Made by a program: the position numbers and the translations under genes
Notes under the pieces: generated by a model
The model's database searches: none
What the model saw: the letters and a program-made list of their open reading frames with translations, nothing else
Told to the model about the DNA's origin: nothing
Part shown: in pieces, positions 23,180-35,600 of the stretch
How positions within the stretch are numbered: the stretch's first letter is position 1
How the letters are laid out: every line of letters begins with the position of its first letter
NCBI GenBank assembly: GCA_964036275.1
Contig: OZ038433.1
Location: 49,426,605-49,490,604, forward strand
DNA: 64,000 nt
Direction of reading: 5' to 3'
DNA from: Litoditis marina
Taxonomy: Eukaryota > Nematoda > Chromadorea > Rhabditida > Rhabditidae

Positions 23180-24700
23180 ATGGATGTTGCGTCATGCTCC
23201 AAAACGACATACGATAGCTTGACGCTTTTCTCCAAATCACTGAAGTTTGTCTACAACTTAAACGAAGACGTCAAGGAGTTACTAGAGCAGATTGAATTGA
23301 TCAATGCTCTTCCTGATTCACTCTCAATTGTTAAGGTATATTTCATCTGTGTTTCACTTCTTTCTCCAGAAAAACTGTTACATTTTCAGCAAAACTATCT
23401 ATGAATGTGGTTGGTTTTAACTCTCTTGTGAATCAACCTTTTCATTGCACAATCCATGTGACACGTATCTATCAGCACATGATCTAGGATGTAGAGTGAT
23501 GCTATATTTAATCAGTTCATTCATTTCTATATGTCTTCCGGAAGAGAATTTATCATTTAGCTGTCCCACTGAAATACAATTCCACAGAGTGGCTTTGTTT
23601 GTTGCGTGTATGTAGTTTTTTGCACGTCACTGTCTTACTAGACATCGTTACATGAGTTGAATTATTTTACATTTTGTTGCGTTATACGGTTGCGACGCGT
23701 TAGTTGGAGAGATACATGATGTGAATTTTCTCACTTCAATTTCATGATCATGGGATTTGGTATAGTTATGTGTTTCAGGTGAATGAGGGAAGCTGGAAAA
23801 GTGCTCTAGTGGCCAAAATGAACTACAAAATAAGCGAGTTGGAGGCAGAGTGGAAACGAGTTCTCGAGGAGAGAATGAATCCCGCCTACAGTACTATTAT
23901 GAGGAATGAAGCAGCTGTGAGCGGGTGCAGTTCTACCGCAGCGGCGGATATCAAGACTATTCTCAAGTTCTACGAAAAGGTATTACAGAAACAAATTTCA
24001 TTGAATTACTAGAGTTTAAGTTAATGTATTAAGTATTTCAAAAAATAAAAAAAAATGATCAAACAAAACATTTAACAATTAATCTAAAAAGGAAGGAAAG
24101 CTTAGTTTTATTTAGACTTTTCGGTTAAATTTTAACGCATTGTTTCGCCGTTAACTCTCCATACTATTACACACCACTATCAATAGTTGACGTGCACGAA
24201 GCACGAGTAATGCTATTCGAACCGACCAGTCAGGCAATTTGAGAAAATGCACTGGTTTTTGCCAATGTGCCAATGTTCAAGAAAACTAGCCTTTAGTTGT
24301 CATTTGTGAAATACTACAGTCTCGCTCGCGTATTTGAACGAAAAACCTGTCGCTTCATGTAAAAGCGTCACACCTCACCGGCGCGTGATAGTCGGAAACT
24401 GAACCCATTCCATTTTTCGAATATGACGGCAAGTTTCTTAATCTTCACCCAAAAGTATGGAAGTTTGCTCAGGTTTACTGTTTTGTAGGTAGCGGTCATT
24501 AGTGAAGCTTGTGAAAGTATATATGCAAACCAATCACGTTGCTAAGAGAAGTAAGAATTTGGTTTAAACCTGGTTTTTAGGTGCTGGAAGTGATGTCAGT
24601 TTCTGTCGTGAAAACTCGTCCTGTCGTTCCTCGAACGACTTTCGTTGAAGATCAGGCTCTCCAGCGATTAAATTGTGATCTCATACCTTTGAATGAATAA
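23180..24700 (+). CDS. Unrecognised 158-residue helical protein
   Basis: Exons 23180-23335, 23779-23979 and 24581-24700, all phase 0. The ATG is 5 nt after a CTCAG. The protein is mostly helix-forming: residues 26-44 (YNLNEDVKELLEQIELINA) and about 60-85 (KMNYKISELEAEWKRVLEER) could be coiled-coil. The C-terminal third is Val/Thr/Pro-rich and probably extended. It has no signal peptide, membrane segment or catalytic motif that I recognise. Size and helical make-up resemble small structural subunits of complexes such as kinetochore or trafficking components, but that is only an impression and no family is claimed. The next gene, on the same strand, starts about 200 bp downstream, so the two may be co-transcribed. 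Confidence 0.72.
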
Positions 24701-24701
24701 A
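24696..24701 (+). terminator. AATAAA poly(A) signal overlapping a stop codon
   Basis: The hexamer AATAAA includes the TAA stop (24698-24700) of the 158-residue gene, which would give a 3' UTR of only a few tens of bases. This fits a tightly packed upstream gene of an operon. Confidence 0.5.
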
Positions 24702-24908
24702 CTTTTCCCCGCTCCAACACTATTGTTATTGCCAGCATTCAGCAATGTCATGGTTCGCACCACTTTTCTATCTATTTTTGCTGTGTTTCTGTGTATTTAT
24801 CAAGTTTCGACGTTTCAAACATTGTTCGTTTGATTCTACATTGTGTTCCCTCAGGGCTCACGAGTTTTTTTTATTGTGACCGATTCGTCTCAGCCCAAGT
24901 CTCTCGCG

Positions 24909-27900
24909 ATGGAAATTCCCGATGAAGATAAAGAAGACCCACCGCGGTACATCAAGGACATGTTAAAAGAAAGATCTCAGTAAGTACAGTTTCATCACCT
25001 CGAAAACTGAATCATCCGTTTTTCTTACAACTTACAACCGGGATTTGGAAATACAGGAATTTCATCAATAGTCGTGCCTTGCTGTTTGAAACGCAATCTC
25101 ACACCCTGTTTCGTAGTAAAATATAGTGATAAAATACGTAGTTTTCAAGAAATTTATGTTTACAACAAAATCGTCTCAACTGTGAGCACACAAAAAGGGT
25201 TTGCGGTCAAGTATAAAAGGTGAGATCGTGCGATGTGCAACACCCAAAAGTGAGTATCTGAATAAACAAAGTAGTTGTTGTATTCGCATTTTCGTCATCG
25301 TCCAGATTGGAACATCGTGATCGACCTCTGACCAGTTACTACCGCAATAATCTAGCAAACAATCCGGAAGTGTTTCCCTTCACTTCTCATTTTACAAGAA
25401 GGCTGCTGCACAATAAGCATTTTGTGGTGATTGGAGACTCACGTGAGTTAATTTCGCCTTTATCTGCCACTTAGACAATGGAGGGCCGGTGACCGCCCAA
25501 CGTTCGCCCACTAACCGCCCAGCGTGCGCCTAGTGACCCGCTGTCAGGCGGCAACTAGGCGCACGCTGGGCGGTTAGTGGGCGAACGTTGGGCGGTCACC
25601 GGCCCTCCATTGTCTTGGCACTCAGACTAGGAACGCACGAAGCCCCAGTGAATGTGTCCCAATAGCGAACATAATTCAAAAAAGTGGCTTCTTGTATGCC
25701 AAACAACCTTACGCTTGCGATAATTCCTGAATAGCATTTAAACGGGCTGGCTCCCTAAATTATCTAGGATTCATTGCACATTGTCAAGCGTTGCCGGGCT
25801 GTTGCAAAGTATTTTCAATGTGACGTGAAACTAAATGTAATAATCATCGCGGTGACCCTGAAATCGAACTGATTCTCCCCGAACCACTTGGTTCGTTTCG
25901 AAACAGATCAACATTTGAGCTGACAAATGTGCAGCCGAAATCAAAGAGTTGATTCGCGAAGAAATTTGCTTACATCAATTATATTCGTGAGAATTTGTGA
26001 ATATCTCCAGAGAACTCTTTCATCTCGTTAATTGTGCACATGTTCAGTTTCGCGTGCTATCTACAAAGACCTGGTGGGTTTGCTCACTGATGACCGTCTG
26101 TTAGACGATCAGGTGTTCAGGAGGAAATGGGAGTTTTCCCACAGGGGAGATCGATTGGTGGGTTCCATATTCATTCCGTACATAAACCATAGGTGCGATA
26201 CCCCGCTTAACGCGTTATCTGGCCGTGAGATCCTGAACTTTTCCTTCAACTGGGCCCGTTACTTTTGTAATAATTCCGGGTTTAGCCAGTGAATAGCTAG
26301 GGGTGACCCGGTGACCTATAAATTTTGCGAATTTTCTGTGGGGGGGGGGGGCTGATCCAATCCCCCAAACAGACGCTATCCTCTATGACTTCTAATATAT
26401 AAGTGGGCTATATTTTTATTTTTTCGTACCGATGCGCGATTAACTATTTTTTACTAACCACTACTCTCTCACCAGGAATATGTGTTTCGATTGAAAATGT
26501 CGAATTTCATTATTTTGCGTCAATTTAAATATTTATTCACATATTTATTCATTGACGTCGCTTCGACACGAGGCGGTGATCATCATACATGGTGATCATC
26601 ACAGTGTCACCGATATTTGTAACAGCGTCAAATAACTCCATATTTCCTTTTTTTTCACAAACATGAACTTATTGAACTAATTGGTCGAAAAGAAAGTGTG
26701 TGAAAAACTTCTATAAAGACGACAGAGAACAAAACAGTTCGGCTTTCAGATTGAAGATGTACCGATGGCTCAGGATAAGGTCTGGCGTCAGGCCAGAGAG
26801 TATCAGACCAACTCCCATTTGATACAATTCTTTTTCACTACACGGTCAGTTTATATTGATTGATATGGCAAGCTTCATGCGGTTCTGTTTCATATATTGG
26901 CAACAAATCAAGTGAATGAATATCTAATTTTGTACAAGTTCGAGTTTCACTTGCAATCTTTTGTTTGATCCTGCTCCTAGAGCAACAATAAAGGAGTATA
27001 CCCCGGGATTTCACTAGCACTGTTTTTTTTCTTGAATTTCACTTGTTTCCTGCCATCTCGAGATCATAGAAGTTGTGAGTTGAGTTGAGTGTCCAAGTCC
27101 AACTACTCGGTGCTGTATTAGTTAGTAGCACCTAGTGTAGCCGGTATTTTGTAAGGTAACCGATAGGTAACCTAACACTAGTTTGCTTAACGTACAAACT
27201 AACGATAACAACCACATTTTGCGCTAGAAAAACAGATAACAGGGTTTCTATTTTAGGTTACCCACCGGTTGTTACCAACCAAGGTAATCTTAAAAAGATT
27301 ACCAACAACCAGTTATGTCACCAAAAAATCGGGTTACAACTAGAATTCACTTATTCACTCCTATCACTGTTTTATGTTTGACATTGTTTCAGTGTAATGA
27401 AGGAGGACATGGACAGATTCATTTTGTCCTTCGTCGACCGCGGAGAATATCCAGATGTGATTCTAATCAATTCAGCTCTCTGGGATATCACTAGGTTCGA
27501 GCTATCGGCCACTTATCGCTAATTCGTTAGGACGATAATGTGGACCAACCCCGACGTCTCGGTCCTTTAAACTGCAATTGAGAAATGTATTGCAGTTTAA
27601 ACGACCGAAGCGCTGGGATTGGTTCACATAATCGTCCTACTTTGAGCAAGCAATGCATTTCAAACTTTTGAGTTCACGGCTTACGTGACACCAATCTACT
27701 ATTCTGATGTTTGCAGGTATAATTTGTACAACGTGGACATGTTGAGCGTGGCTCCGTACGAGAATTGTCCGCAAAAACAGCTGAAGAACGAATTGCACGG
27801 AATGGACGAATATCTCAATAGGTTAGCACTACCATACGTACAGGGGTGATCACAAAGGTTCTTGACTTTGAGCCTAGTACGCACTCTAATGAATTGGAAT

Positions 27901-30900
27901 TTACCGATAAACAATGTATAATTCTGCCAAATTTTGTAAAAATTCTCTTGAAATCTCAAACATCAGCCTAATTTAGTAGAATGTTTCTGCCTCCGAGGGG
28001 CATTTACTCCCCCCCCCCCCCCCAAAACAAAGGAAATATCTGTGGAAAACCGAAAATTACAAAATAATTCCAGACTGGCCGCATTGATGCGACGATTCCG
28101 TGTTATTCTTCCGCCGACAACACAGGTGAGTTGCATCTTACTGGCAAATCTCAATTTTGGTGAACAATTAGGGACAAAGCTGACAAACAAATAGATTCCT
28201 GAGCTGTCCGAATGGTCAAAAAACAAAATCGAAACACGGGCTACCTTTTCACCGAAAACGAAAGAATTTGTCTATTGTTGATGCAAATAATGATTTTCAC
28301 GTGTTCGAATTTAAAAATGGGGCGCAGCAGAAATGTTTGTTTGTTGTATTGCTGTTCCAACTTTCATCTCATTTTTCAGTTGAGGCCGTTGAATAATATT
28401 GTAAAAAACACGCTTGAATTATAGTTTAGGAAAAACATACGGTTAAAACAAATAGTAAATCAAAAATAAGTTTACTTCGAACGAAACAAATGATTAATCA
28501 AAAATAAATTTAGTTCGATCTAGCAAACACAGTTACCTGTGGCGTATCATCAATCCAGACGTTGGTGAGCTGCTCACCACTAGACCTAAAAATATAGTTG
28601 TCTAGTAAAATATGTCCTTGTTCTATTCTTTATTCCTTGCATACAGTGTAGTTTTGTTGTGTCGGCTCGCCCTATCAGTATCTCTATTTTAGGTTATTTG
28701 GATGTGTATGCCGTATGTGCTACCGGAGGCCGTAAACGCAGGCAAAGGCTTTCTCGGAAGATATGGCGTAGCAAAATTGAGACCATTACAAAGGTCCGAA
28801 CATCTCATTATGATCTGTGAACAGTGTGAACATCGTTTTTCTCGACTCGGTGATACGAGTTTGGTTAATATATTCACATTTCAAAGAGTTTTGGTAGGTA
28901 ACGTTGTAAGACACAGCCATTATTCACATCTAACGTCTGTAAATGCCAGAGCACATTTTACATTGAAAAATTCAATGTCTCTTTAAACTCTAAATGAGTG
29001 TTAAGAAGCTAGTTTGGTATGTTATATAAGCCACTTTACAGAAGTCTATACTGTGACGCCAACTATCGTGCCGCCCAGGTGGTGCGTGAAGCGGGCTACG
29101 ATGTACTTGATCTAGGATTCTCCATGCGAAATCATGCACTCTACACCTTCAGAACGTGAGTTGATTTTGTATTATCCGTAGAATCATTGGTATAGGTATG
29201 CGTTACTACAGCCAAGTTAAAGTTGAATCAAACGATAACCTTAACCAGGATATGGCCTCATTTCACCACATTGTTAAGCAGGACGATTATGTGGACCCGG
29301 TCCGACGTATCACGTATCGGTTCTTTACACTGCAAAAAAAAGAACGGAAGCGTTTGGTTTACTTTGTCTTTGCACGTTTCTGAGTTTTCTGTGTTTGAGA
29401 TGTTTCACGTGACTGTGCCATTGACCAAAAGTAAACAGTATAATTGTTTTTTCTCAGAACGGACGGTGTTCATTGGGACAGTGTGGGTACTCGTCTGATG
29501 ACGCAACTCGTGATAGGACGTCTCTCTATGAACGTCCCGCTGCCCAAGGACATACAAGAGCGATTGGCCAAGTCAGATACAGTAGTATACAACCATTAGT
29601 TACGGACTCTGAAGCAGTACTATTTTATCGTCATGCCCCAGTAAGGTTGTCCGAGTAACCAGCAAGAAATCGAAAAACAGGCTCTCAATCTAAAAACTAC
29701 TTGTTTTCGGGGAAAAGTCGAACCATACATCATGACGATATGTTTTGACCAGATAGCTCGAAAAACTAGAACAATGAGCTCCTTCTCAAGGATTTGACTT
29801 GGAAAACAAACTATCTTGCGCATAGCAGTCCAAACTGGACGCAGTGGACATATACAACAATAGTTAATTTGTGCAAAGTGTCTTGTGGAATCGTGGTGTC
29901 AGTTGCAGGTATCGAAACTCGTGTCCGAATTTCGGGGCCGAATTCCAACTACACATAAACCAGAAGGTATCTTCCGGGAGGAAACCGTCGGCTGATCCAG
30001 AAGAGACGGAGGCCCTATCCGGTTCCCACCCGGAACCGCTTTTCGTGAGTCTCGCTTTTCCCTCTCTCATCTCGTCTTGAGTTTTCAGTTGTAGGCATAC
30101 ACATAAAAGCCAAATCACCCCCATATTGGGATTTAGGGAATGGTCATAAATATGTGGGTTTGGTCCATAAGGCACCTATATACTTCAGTGAGATCCATCA
30201 TTCGACAGAAGGGAGTTCGTTTCTAGATTCAAGCACGTAAAAATTGTTGATTTCGCATCAAAGCTAGACAAATTTTTCATTTTTTTGCCGAAAAAGTAGC
30301 CTGTTTTTTTGTTTAACCTATCTGACTGTTCGAATGATCGGAAAGAATTACTGGGGTGTGGCTGTAGGAAGAAACCGAACCGGATTGTAGTTTGATCTTG
30401 TAATTTTGGTCTCACCGCAAAACAAAGCTTAACTTTTCAGCGCGAACTGAGCCAGTTGACATTGGAGAAGCTGCCAGACGGGTGGGTAGGATCGAGACTT
30501 TTCTTTCTTTGTCAAAGTTTGAGCAAATAATATTGAAAATGTCTCTTTGAATTTCTCGAACGTTAATAATAATATAATATATTTTTCACGGCAACTATTA
30601 CAGCCTATAAAATGACAACCAAGACATTGATTACATATACATTGTAATATCCGTCGAGGGGTGAGGTCCGTAGAAGAAAGACTAGGCATGGGGAGCTTCA
30701 TTACCACCTCATGCGGTCCGACATGAATACCGCGGACCGCGCCGAGTGCGGTCGAACCATGGTATGTTGAGTGCTAGCGCGCACACAACCAGTCGACCAC
30801 TCGGCCTTTTAACGTGGTCCTTCCCCCCCCCTCTCTCTCTTTCTCTCTCTCTCTCCACTCATATTGATGTTTTCAGATTGCGCACCGCTATCCTGGAAGA

Positions 30901-31414
30901 TATCGGGCGAATGCGAGCTGTGAATCTTCTGCGGACTGAGAGCCTGTCTTTATCGGAAACAGACGCGGAACGATTATCCACCATGGTGGTTAGTTTCGGT
31001 TCAACCTCTTCTAAAGTGAATGAAAAAATATGAAATATAAGAGACCATTCATAAAAAGTTTGCGAAAGTGCCGTTGTTTTTCTGTTGTGTGTAAGTTTTA
31101 ATAATAATAGGTTTATTCTAGAAAAATCACCACAAATTTCCAATACGATGAATGAAAAGCGCTTCGTTATAGTATTTACATCCTGGTCTAGAATAGAAAA
31201 GCAACGGCACTCTCGCATTATTTTGGAATGGCCGGGTCATATATGGAATATGTTGCAGACGAATCCTGCCGTTGTCTCGCACATAAAAGGAGAGGTGCCG
31301 GTTCAGAGGGTCATCTTGGAACCGAAGAAGACGCGTAGCCGGCCACGCAGCCGCGGTACTGCCGCGCAGTCAACCGCGGTGAATGGGGCGGCTACTTCGA
31401 ACACTTCTAATTAG
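24909..31414 (+). CDS. pced1: PC-esterase domain protein, PCED1/FAM113-like
   Basis: SGNH/GDSL-like acyl-esterase fold; substrate unknown in animals (family knowledge). Exons: 24909-24979, 25306-25442, 26048-26157, 26750-26844, 27393-27494, 27717-27821, 28074-28125, 28693-28793, 29042-29155, 29458-29571, 29909-30044, 30441-30481, 30877-30988 and 31259-31414; in phase, 481 residues. Block I is VVIGDSLSRAIYKDL (nucleophile Ser69), followed by DDQVFRRKWEFSHRGDRL. The middle block is PDVILINSALWDITRY (158-172), and the last block is TDGVHWDS (Asp298, His301). The esterase domain is typical of PCED1. The last 150 residues are less conserved and end in a basic PKKTRSRPRSRG stretch. No signal peptide is evident, so it is probably intracellular. 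The ATG is 16 nt after a GTCTCAG. Exons 11-14 are less certain than 1-10. Confidence 0.85.
25473..25615. repeat. Perfect GC-rich hairpin (62-bp arms) in PCED1-like intron 2
   Basis: 25473-25534 is the exact reverse complement of 25554-25615, with a 19-base loop. Arms begin AGACAATGGAGGGCCGGTGA and contain GCCCACTAACCGCCCAGC. The flanks are AT-rich. Confidence 0.97.
26340..26351 (+). repeat. Poly-G tract (12)
   Basis: Uninterrupted run of G in intron 3 of the PCED1-like gene. Confidence 0.95.
27138..27348. repeat. Family D element in PCED1-like intron 4
   Basis: Starts TAGCCGGTATTTTGTAAGGT, ends AAATCGGGTTACAACTAGAA, with GGTAACC motifs in both directions between. Confidence 0.65.
27526..27643. 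repeat. Family A foldback element (copy 5) in PCED1-like intron 5
   Basis: AGGACGATAATGTGGACCAA at the left and CACATAATCGTCCTACTTT at the right. Inner arms TTTAAACTGCAATTGAG and TGTATTGCAGTTTAAA. Confidence 0.85.
28009..28023 (+). repeat. Poly-C tract (15)
   Basis: Uninterrupted run of C in intron 6 of the PCED1-like gene. Confidence 0.95.
29279..29352. repeat. Family A element, partial (copy 6), in PCED1-like intron 9
   Basis: AGGACGATTATGTGGACC is followed by a shortened middle and a brief AGAACGGAAGCG remnant of the right arm. The right terminal repeat is missing. Confidence 0.7.
30685..30812 (-). repeat. tRNA-derived SINE-like copy, reverse orientation
   Basis: Read on the minus strand, GCCGAGTGGTCGACTGG (A-box side) is followed by GCTAGCAC and a B-box-like GGTTCGACC. 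Its downstream body (GACCGCATGAG-TGGTAA) is shared with 33975-34107. Confidence 0.6.
30826..30856. repeat. CT simple repeat
   Basis: CCCCCCCCTCTCTCTCTTTCTCTC-type tract just upstream of a PCED1-like exon acceptor (30876); it extends the pyrimidine tract. Confidence 0.8.
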
Positions 31415-31439
31415 AGGCCATTTCCACGGGGAATCCGGC

Positions 31440-31612
31440 ATATCAGGTAACCTTAACCGGGTTACTTGGTCAACCCTTTTCTTGCCTTATTTTACAATAT
31501 CGTTTCGAGGAATCTTACGGTTACCAAGTGGGTAACAAACGGGTTAATCAGGTAACCCGGTTGTTGGTTAACTGCCAGGGTTAACGAAAGACCGGGTTGA
31601 TTAAAAATTGGT
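31440..31612. repeat. Family E element, uninterrupted copy
   Basis: Interspersed GGTTAACC/GGTAACC motifs with the ordered blocks GTCAACCCTTTTCTTG, TTTACAATATCGTTTCGAGG, GGGTTAATCAGGTAACC and TTAACTGCCAGGGTTAACG that are also recognised at 2279-2420 and 3020-3310. Confidence 0.65.
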
Positions 31613-32461
31613 CCCAATTAGACGATGTTCATTTCTGTAGATTTAGTAGTTTATAGACCATGTTCATTGTTCATTCCAGTGTCGTCCGACCACTCCAAAA
31701 AGTGAAAGTCCATCAGTTGCATCGAATAAACAATTTATCTCGTTTCCGCCGAAAAAGTAGCCCGTTTCTCGATTTTGTTCTCTGACCATTCGATTTGGAC
31801 AGCTTTGGGATGATGGATTCATTTTCATACACCAGCGAGTTGTAACTTTTTTTCAAAAAGCTTCCGAGTTTGAAACGCGTGAAAATACACGGTTTTGCAC
31901 GAAAAAGACAAATCCGCGCACTATTAGCGAAAATCTATTCGAAGAGCTTTATTGGAGTATAAACCATATTTTCCGAGAAGCGACCTGCCGTTCACTTTAC
32001 TTTCTCCTACTTTACGTTCTACTTCAAGATAGTTGAAATAGTATAGTTTTTCGCATTACAATAGTCATATTTTCTCAAGTTGGTCAAACCGGTTTCTCTA
32101 GTTTTGCAGATTGTTTGTTTTGTTTGTTTGTTATCTGTGATTTAGCCATGTAAATTTTGGTTTTCGTATGTGTATCATTGCCACTACGTACAACGTGTTA
32201 AGTTTATGTTCATATTTCAGATTGTTTGTAGTTTGTTATTTTTGAGTCTTCTTCAAAATTATGTGGGGTTTTTTTGTTGAATGACTGTGCTGCCTTTAAT
32301 TTGATCAGTGATCTCTTTGTTTTTGAGTTTCAAACTTGTAAATAAAGTTGTGCCGAAGCATTTCGTTCAAGTTCAAGTCGCATGGTCGTTTCGTCGATTT
32401 CAATATCTTTTACAAACGATAAAATATGTTCTGTACGGTATTTTCACTCGTTTTTTCGTTG

Positions 32462-32580
32462 AAGTAGGATGATCATGTGGACCAATCCCAACGCTTTGGT
32501 TCTTTAGACTTCAATTGAAAAATGTATTGCAGTTTAAAAGGATTGAGGCGTTGAATTGGTTCATCATTAATCATAATTCT
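32462..32580. repeat. Family A foldback element (copy 7)
   Basis: AAGTAGGATGATCATGTGG at the left, with inner arms diverged (AGACTTCAATTG versus TTGCAGTTTAAAAGG). The right terminus is degraded. Confidence 0.75.
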
Positions 32581-32644
32581 CTAATATATTTGTTCAATGT
32601 TTATGTTAATTTCTGGGCCCGCTTTCAGATAGAAGTTACCGTCT

Positions 32645-35600
32645 ATGGGGTCCCTCCCTGTTCCAGAGGCATCTTTTGAAGGTATTTTCCTTATATTCAT
32701 TTTTATGGCTTTGCTTTAGAAGTTTCGATTGACATCATACATCATACCACATTAGGACGAGAAAGATTAGTGGAACAATCCCAACTCTTCGGTCCTTCAA
32801 ACTGCAATACATCAATTGCAGTTCAAAGGACCGATGCGTCGGGACTCAGGATTGGTCCACATAATCGTTCTACTCTAATTGAAGGGGGTTGGTCGTAATA
32901 ATGAGAATCGGCCAACTCAGCTATTTCCCCAGCTAGCGATATACGTTGTATTTTACACTATTTCTCCGTGTTTGTAGATAGACCCTGTTGCTTTTCGGTC
33001 AAACTCATAAAATCTAAAATGTAGTTTAAAGTAGGACGAGTATGTGGACCAATCTCGTGTCAACGGTCCTTTAAACTGCAATGTGCCATTGAAAAATGTA
33101 TTGCAGTTGAAAGCACTGAAGCGTTGCGATTGGACCACATAATCGTCCTTCTTTTATCAGCATGCCAGATATTATTTTCCAATTACGACTGGCACATGAC
33201 GAGATCAAACTACAAACAGAGCTTGTGTCTATCTGCCGTTTTCGTTGTAGTTTAATCCGTTTCTTATCGGTTGAAGTTCGTGAGGTATGGTACTTATCGA
33301 CATCAAAATGACAAAAATGTTTCTAGACTTTTTGGATGAGTGTTGTGGTCGTGTGCCGGCGTCCTCAAATCTATTCTCCGCCGTTCCCTCGAAGGACTCG
33401 ATTCCTGTCCGCAGGCTGCAGTTTTCCATTGAGGCACTGGTGGGTAGGCATTTACCAGTAAAGTTGACATCTCGAATGTAACCAAAATCACTGGACATAG
33501 CCAAAAATACACATTTGGTCGCATTTGAGATGCAACATGCAACCCGCTTGCATTTGGAAGCAACCATTAGTTTTGTACACATGCAATTGGAAAGTTGGAC
33601 TAAATTGTCAGGAAAATGCAGGAAATGGTGGGTAGCGACCGAATTTTGCATTTGATAACTTCATTAAGATGTTTGGTTACTTATAATAATATATTATTCA
33701 TATTTAGCTCAAGATAAAAGGTGCTATGATTGAGAAAAGTGTTTATTGTTCAGATCAGTCAACTGAAATTGCGTGTGCCAGCGGCGACTCAACAGTTGGT
33801 ACAGAGTGTCATCTACAAATTCAATGGACCTCAGCGGCATCAGGTAATAATAGGGTAAATAAGTGAGATAAATTTGTGTACGACCTATTCCAACCGTTTG
33901 GTCACTTTTGCTGCGAATCATTCTTACACATAGGATCAATATCAATCGTAGATGGACTGTCCGTAAAGGGGGTGGGGATAGGCATGGGTGAGCATTGTTA
34001 CCAGCTCATGCGGTCCGCCAGACAGATACCGCGGCGAGCGGGGATCAAATCCAGGTCTGTGAAGCGACAGCCGAACGCTTACCACTTTCCGTTTGACCAC
34101 TAGGTTATTGAATTATGAATATTTCTCTTGAAGATATAAGTAGTTAAGGTTTTATATTTGAAACGTTTAAATTGATGTTAACATGAAAGAACGTGGTAAT
34201 AATAGATTTATCAGTAGCAGTAGAGTATAATAGTGTAATGAAGATGATATTTCAAATTTACATGATGGTATTAGTAATCAAACGTTTCTGAAACTGAAGA
34301 AATATACATTATGTGAAGCGTAACAATAGAGTTGATTTACAATTGTGTTGTATTAGTTTTTTGATTAAACGTCGAGAAGTCAGCCGTGTATTTCTAAATA
34401 TAAGGCACTGACGCTTGGATTTCTTCATTTTCAATCGAATAACCAGGGATATAATCTGTTCTCGTTCGAAAGATCATTTCCGTCTGGTTATTTAGTCGTG
34501 AATGATTGTCACTGGCTCGCCCAGTGAAGTGAAAAACATGTCCCACACTCTTGAACTGTTGAGCAAACATTGACGTCTTGTCTCTGTGCTTGTCATGCTT
34601 TGTTCATACACCAGTAAGGTCGATTCGACAAAAACGAGTGCGTTTTTAGATTAAATTTGTGAAAATTTTAATGACTGCGCATCAAAAATAGACTAATTAT
34701 CTTGCTGTCTCAATAATAATTGTTAAAGTTAAGTTAAAGTTAAAGTTACACCTGTTCTTCAAAGTTCTTTATGGAACTTGCAAGGGACAGTCTCAGAGGG
34801 AAACTCTGTGAGGCAGATATCTGGGCAAACCTGGCCTATTCTGATAGAAAAGTAGGCGATTTCGGGTACTTTAACTGGCATACGAGTTTCTTTTCATTCA
34901 GAATATAGGCGGAAATGACTGCTTTATGCGCCCACAAAATGTTCACATTTTTAGTCTACGTTTCCAAATTGTCATATTACACCACTTTAGTGTTTCTGGA
35001 GAAAGTTCCGTCATGTGAGTGCCGCTCTCCGCAAATACAATCAGCTGGATCTGCTCAAGTTTCTCACTGGAATTCATAAGGTATGATATGACTGCTAGCT
35101 GCTAGGTCTATTTGCTATTGGTGTTTTCTGTGGAACATTTCGAAGGTTGAGCGCTGAGCGCATCTCACACCAATTAGAGGTGAACATTTCGTTCTTCTTC
35201 GTTTCAAAAGAGTTTGTCTTTATATTACTATCGTAACATTTAGGTCATATAGTCCGAATACGATCGAGTACCTATATGAATATAATTGACAATGTTTTCA
35301 CAAACCAGTTAGTTGCCTATTACAAGAAGATTATTTCATATTACATTTATTGCAAGTTTTTAGAAGATGTCGTCTTCGTCATCCTATTTCTACATGTTGA
35401 CACCAGAGACGATTCAATACATAGCTGCCACGTATCTGACACAATTGTACCGGCTACGAAAAGTGAGCGAATGTGATTTGAGCGTTTACCGTTTACAAAA
35501 AAGTTAACAATTAAAGAAGGTAGGACAGGAATCGAGGCCAGAAATTAGCTTAGCGCTTATAATAATTATTATAGATTAGCATAGCGTGTTGTGCGACGAG

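Larger units (their letters stand above)
31415..32644. other. Intergenic stretch between PCED1-like and NEPRO-like genes
   Basis: No gene. It holds a family E element (31440-31612), AATAAA hexamers at 31725-31730 and 32341-32346 that could end the upstream transcript, and a family A copy (32462-32580). A splice acceptor GCTTTCAG at 32621-32628 precedes the downstream ATG. Confidence 0.55.

Noticed and set aside
33229..33651. 140-codon minus-strand open frame
   Set aside because: It is antisense to a splice-supported exon of the NEPRO-like gene (33327-33439), which continues in phase with its neighbours.
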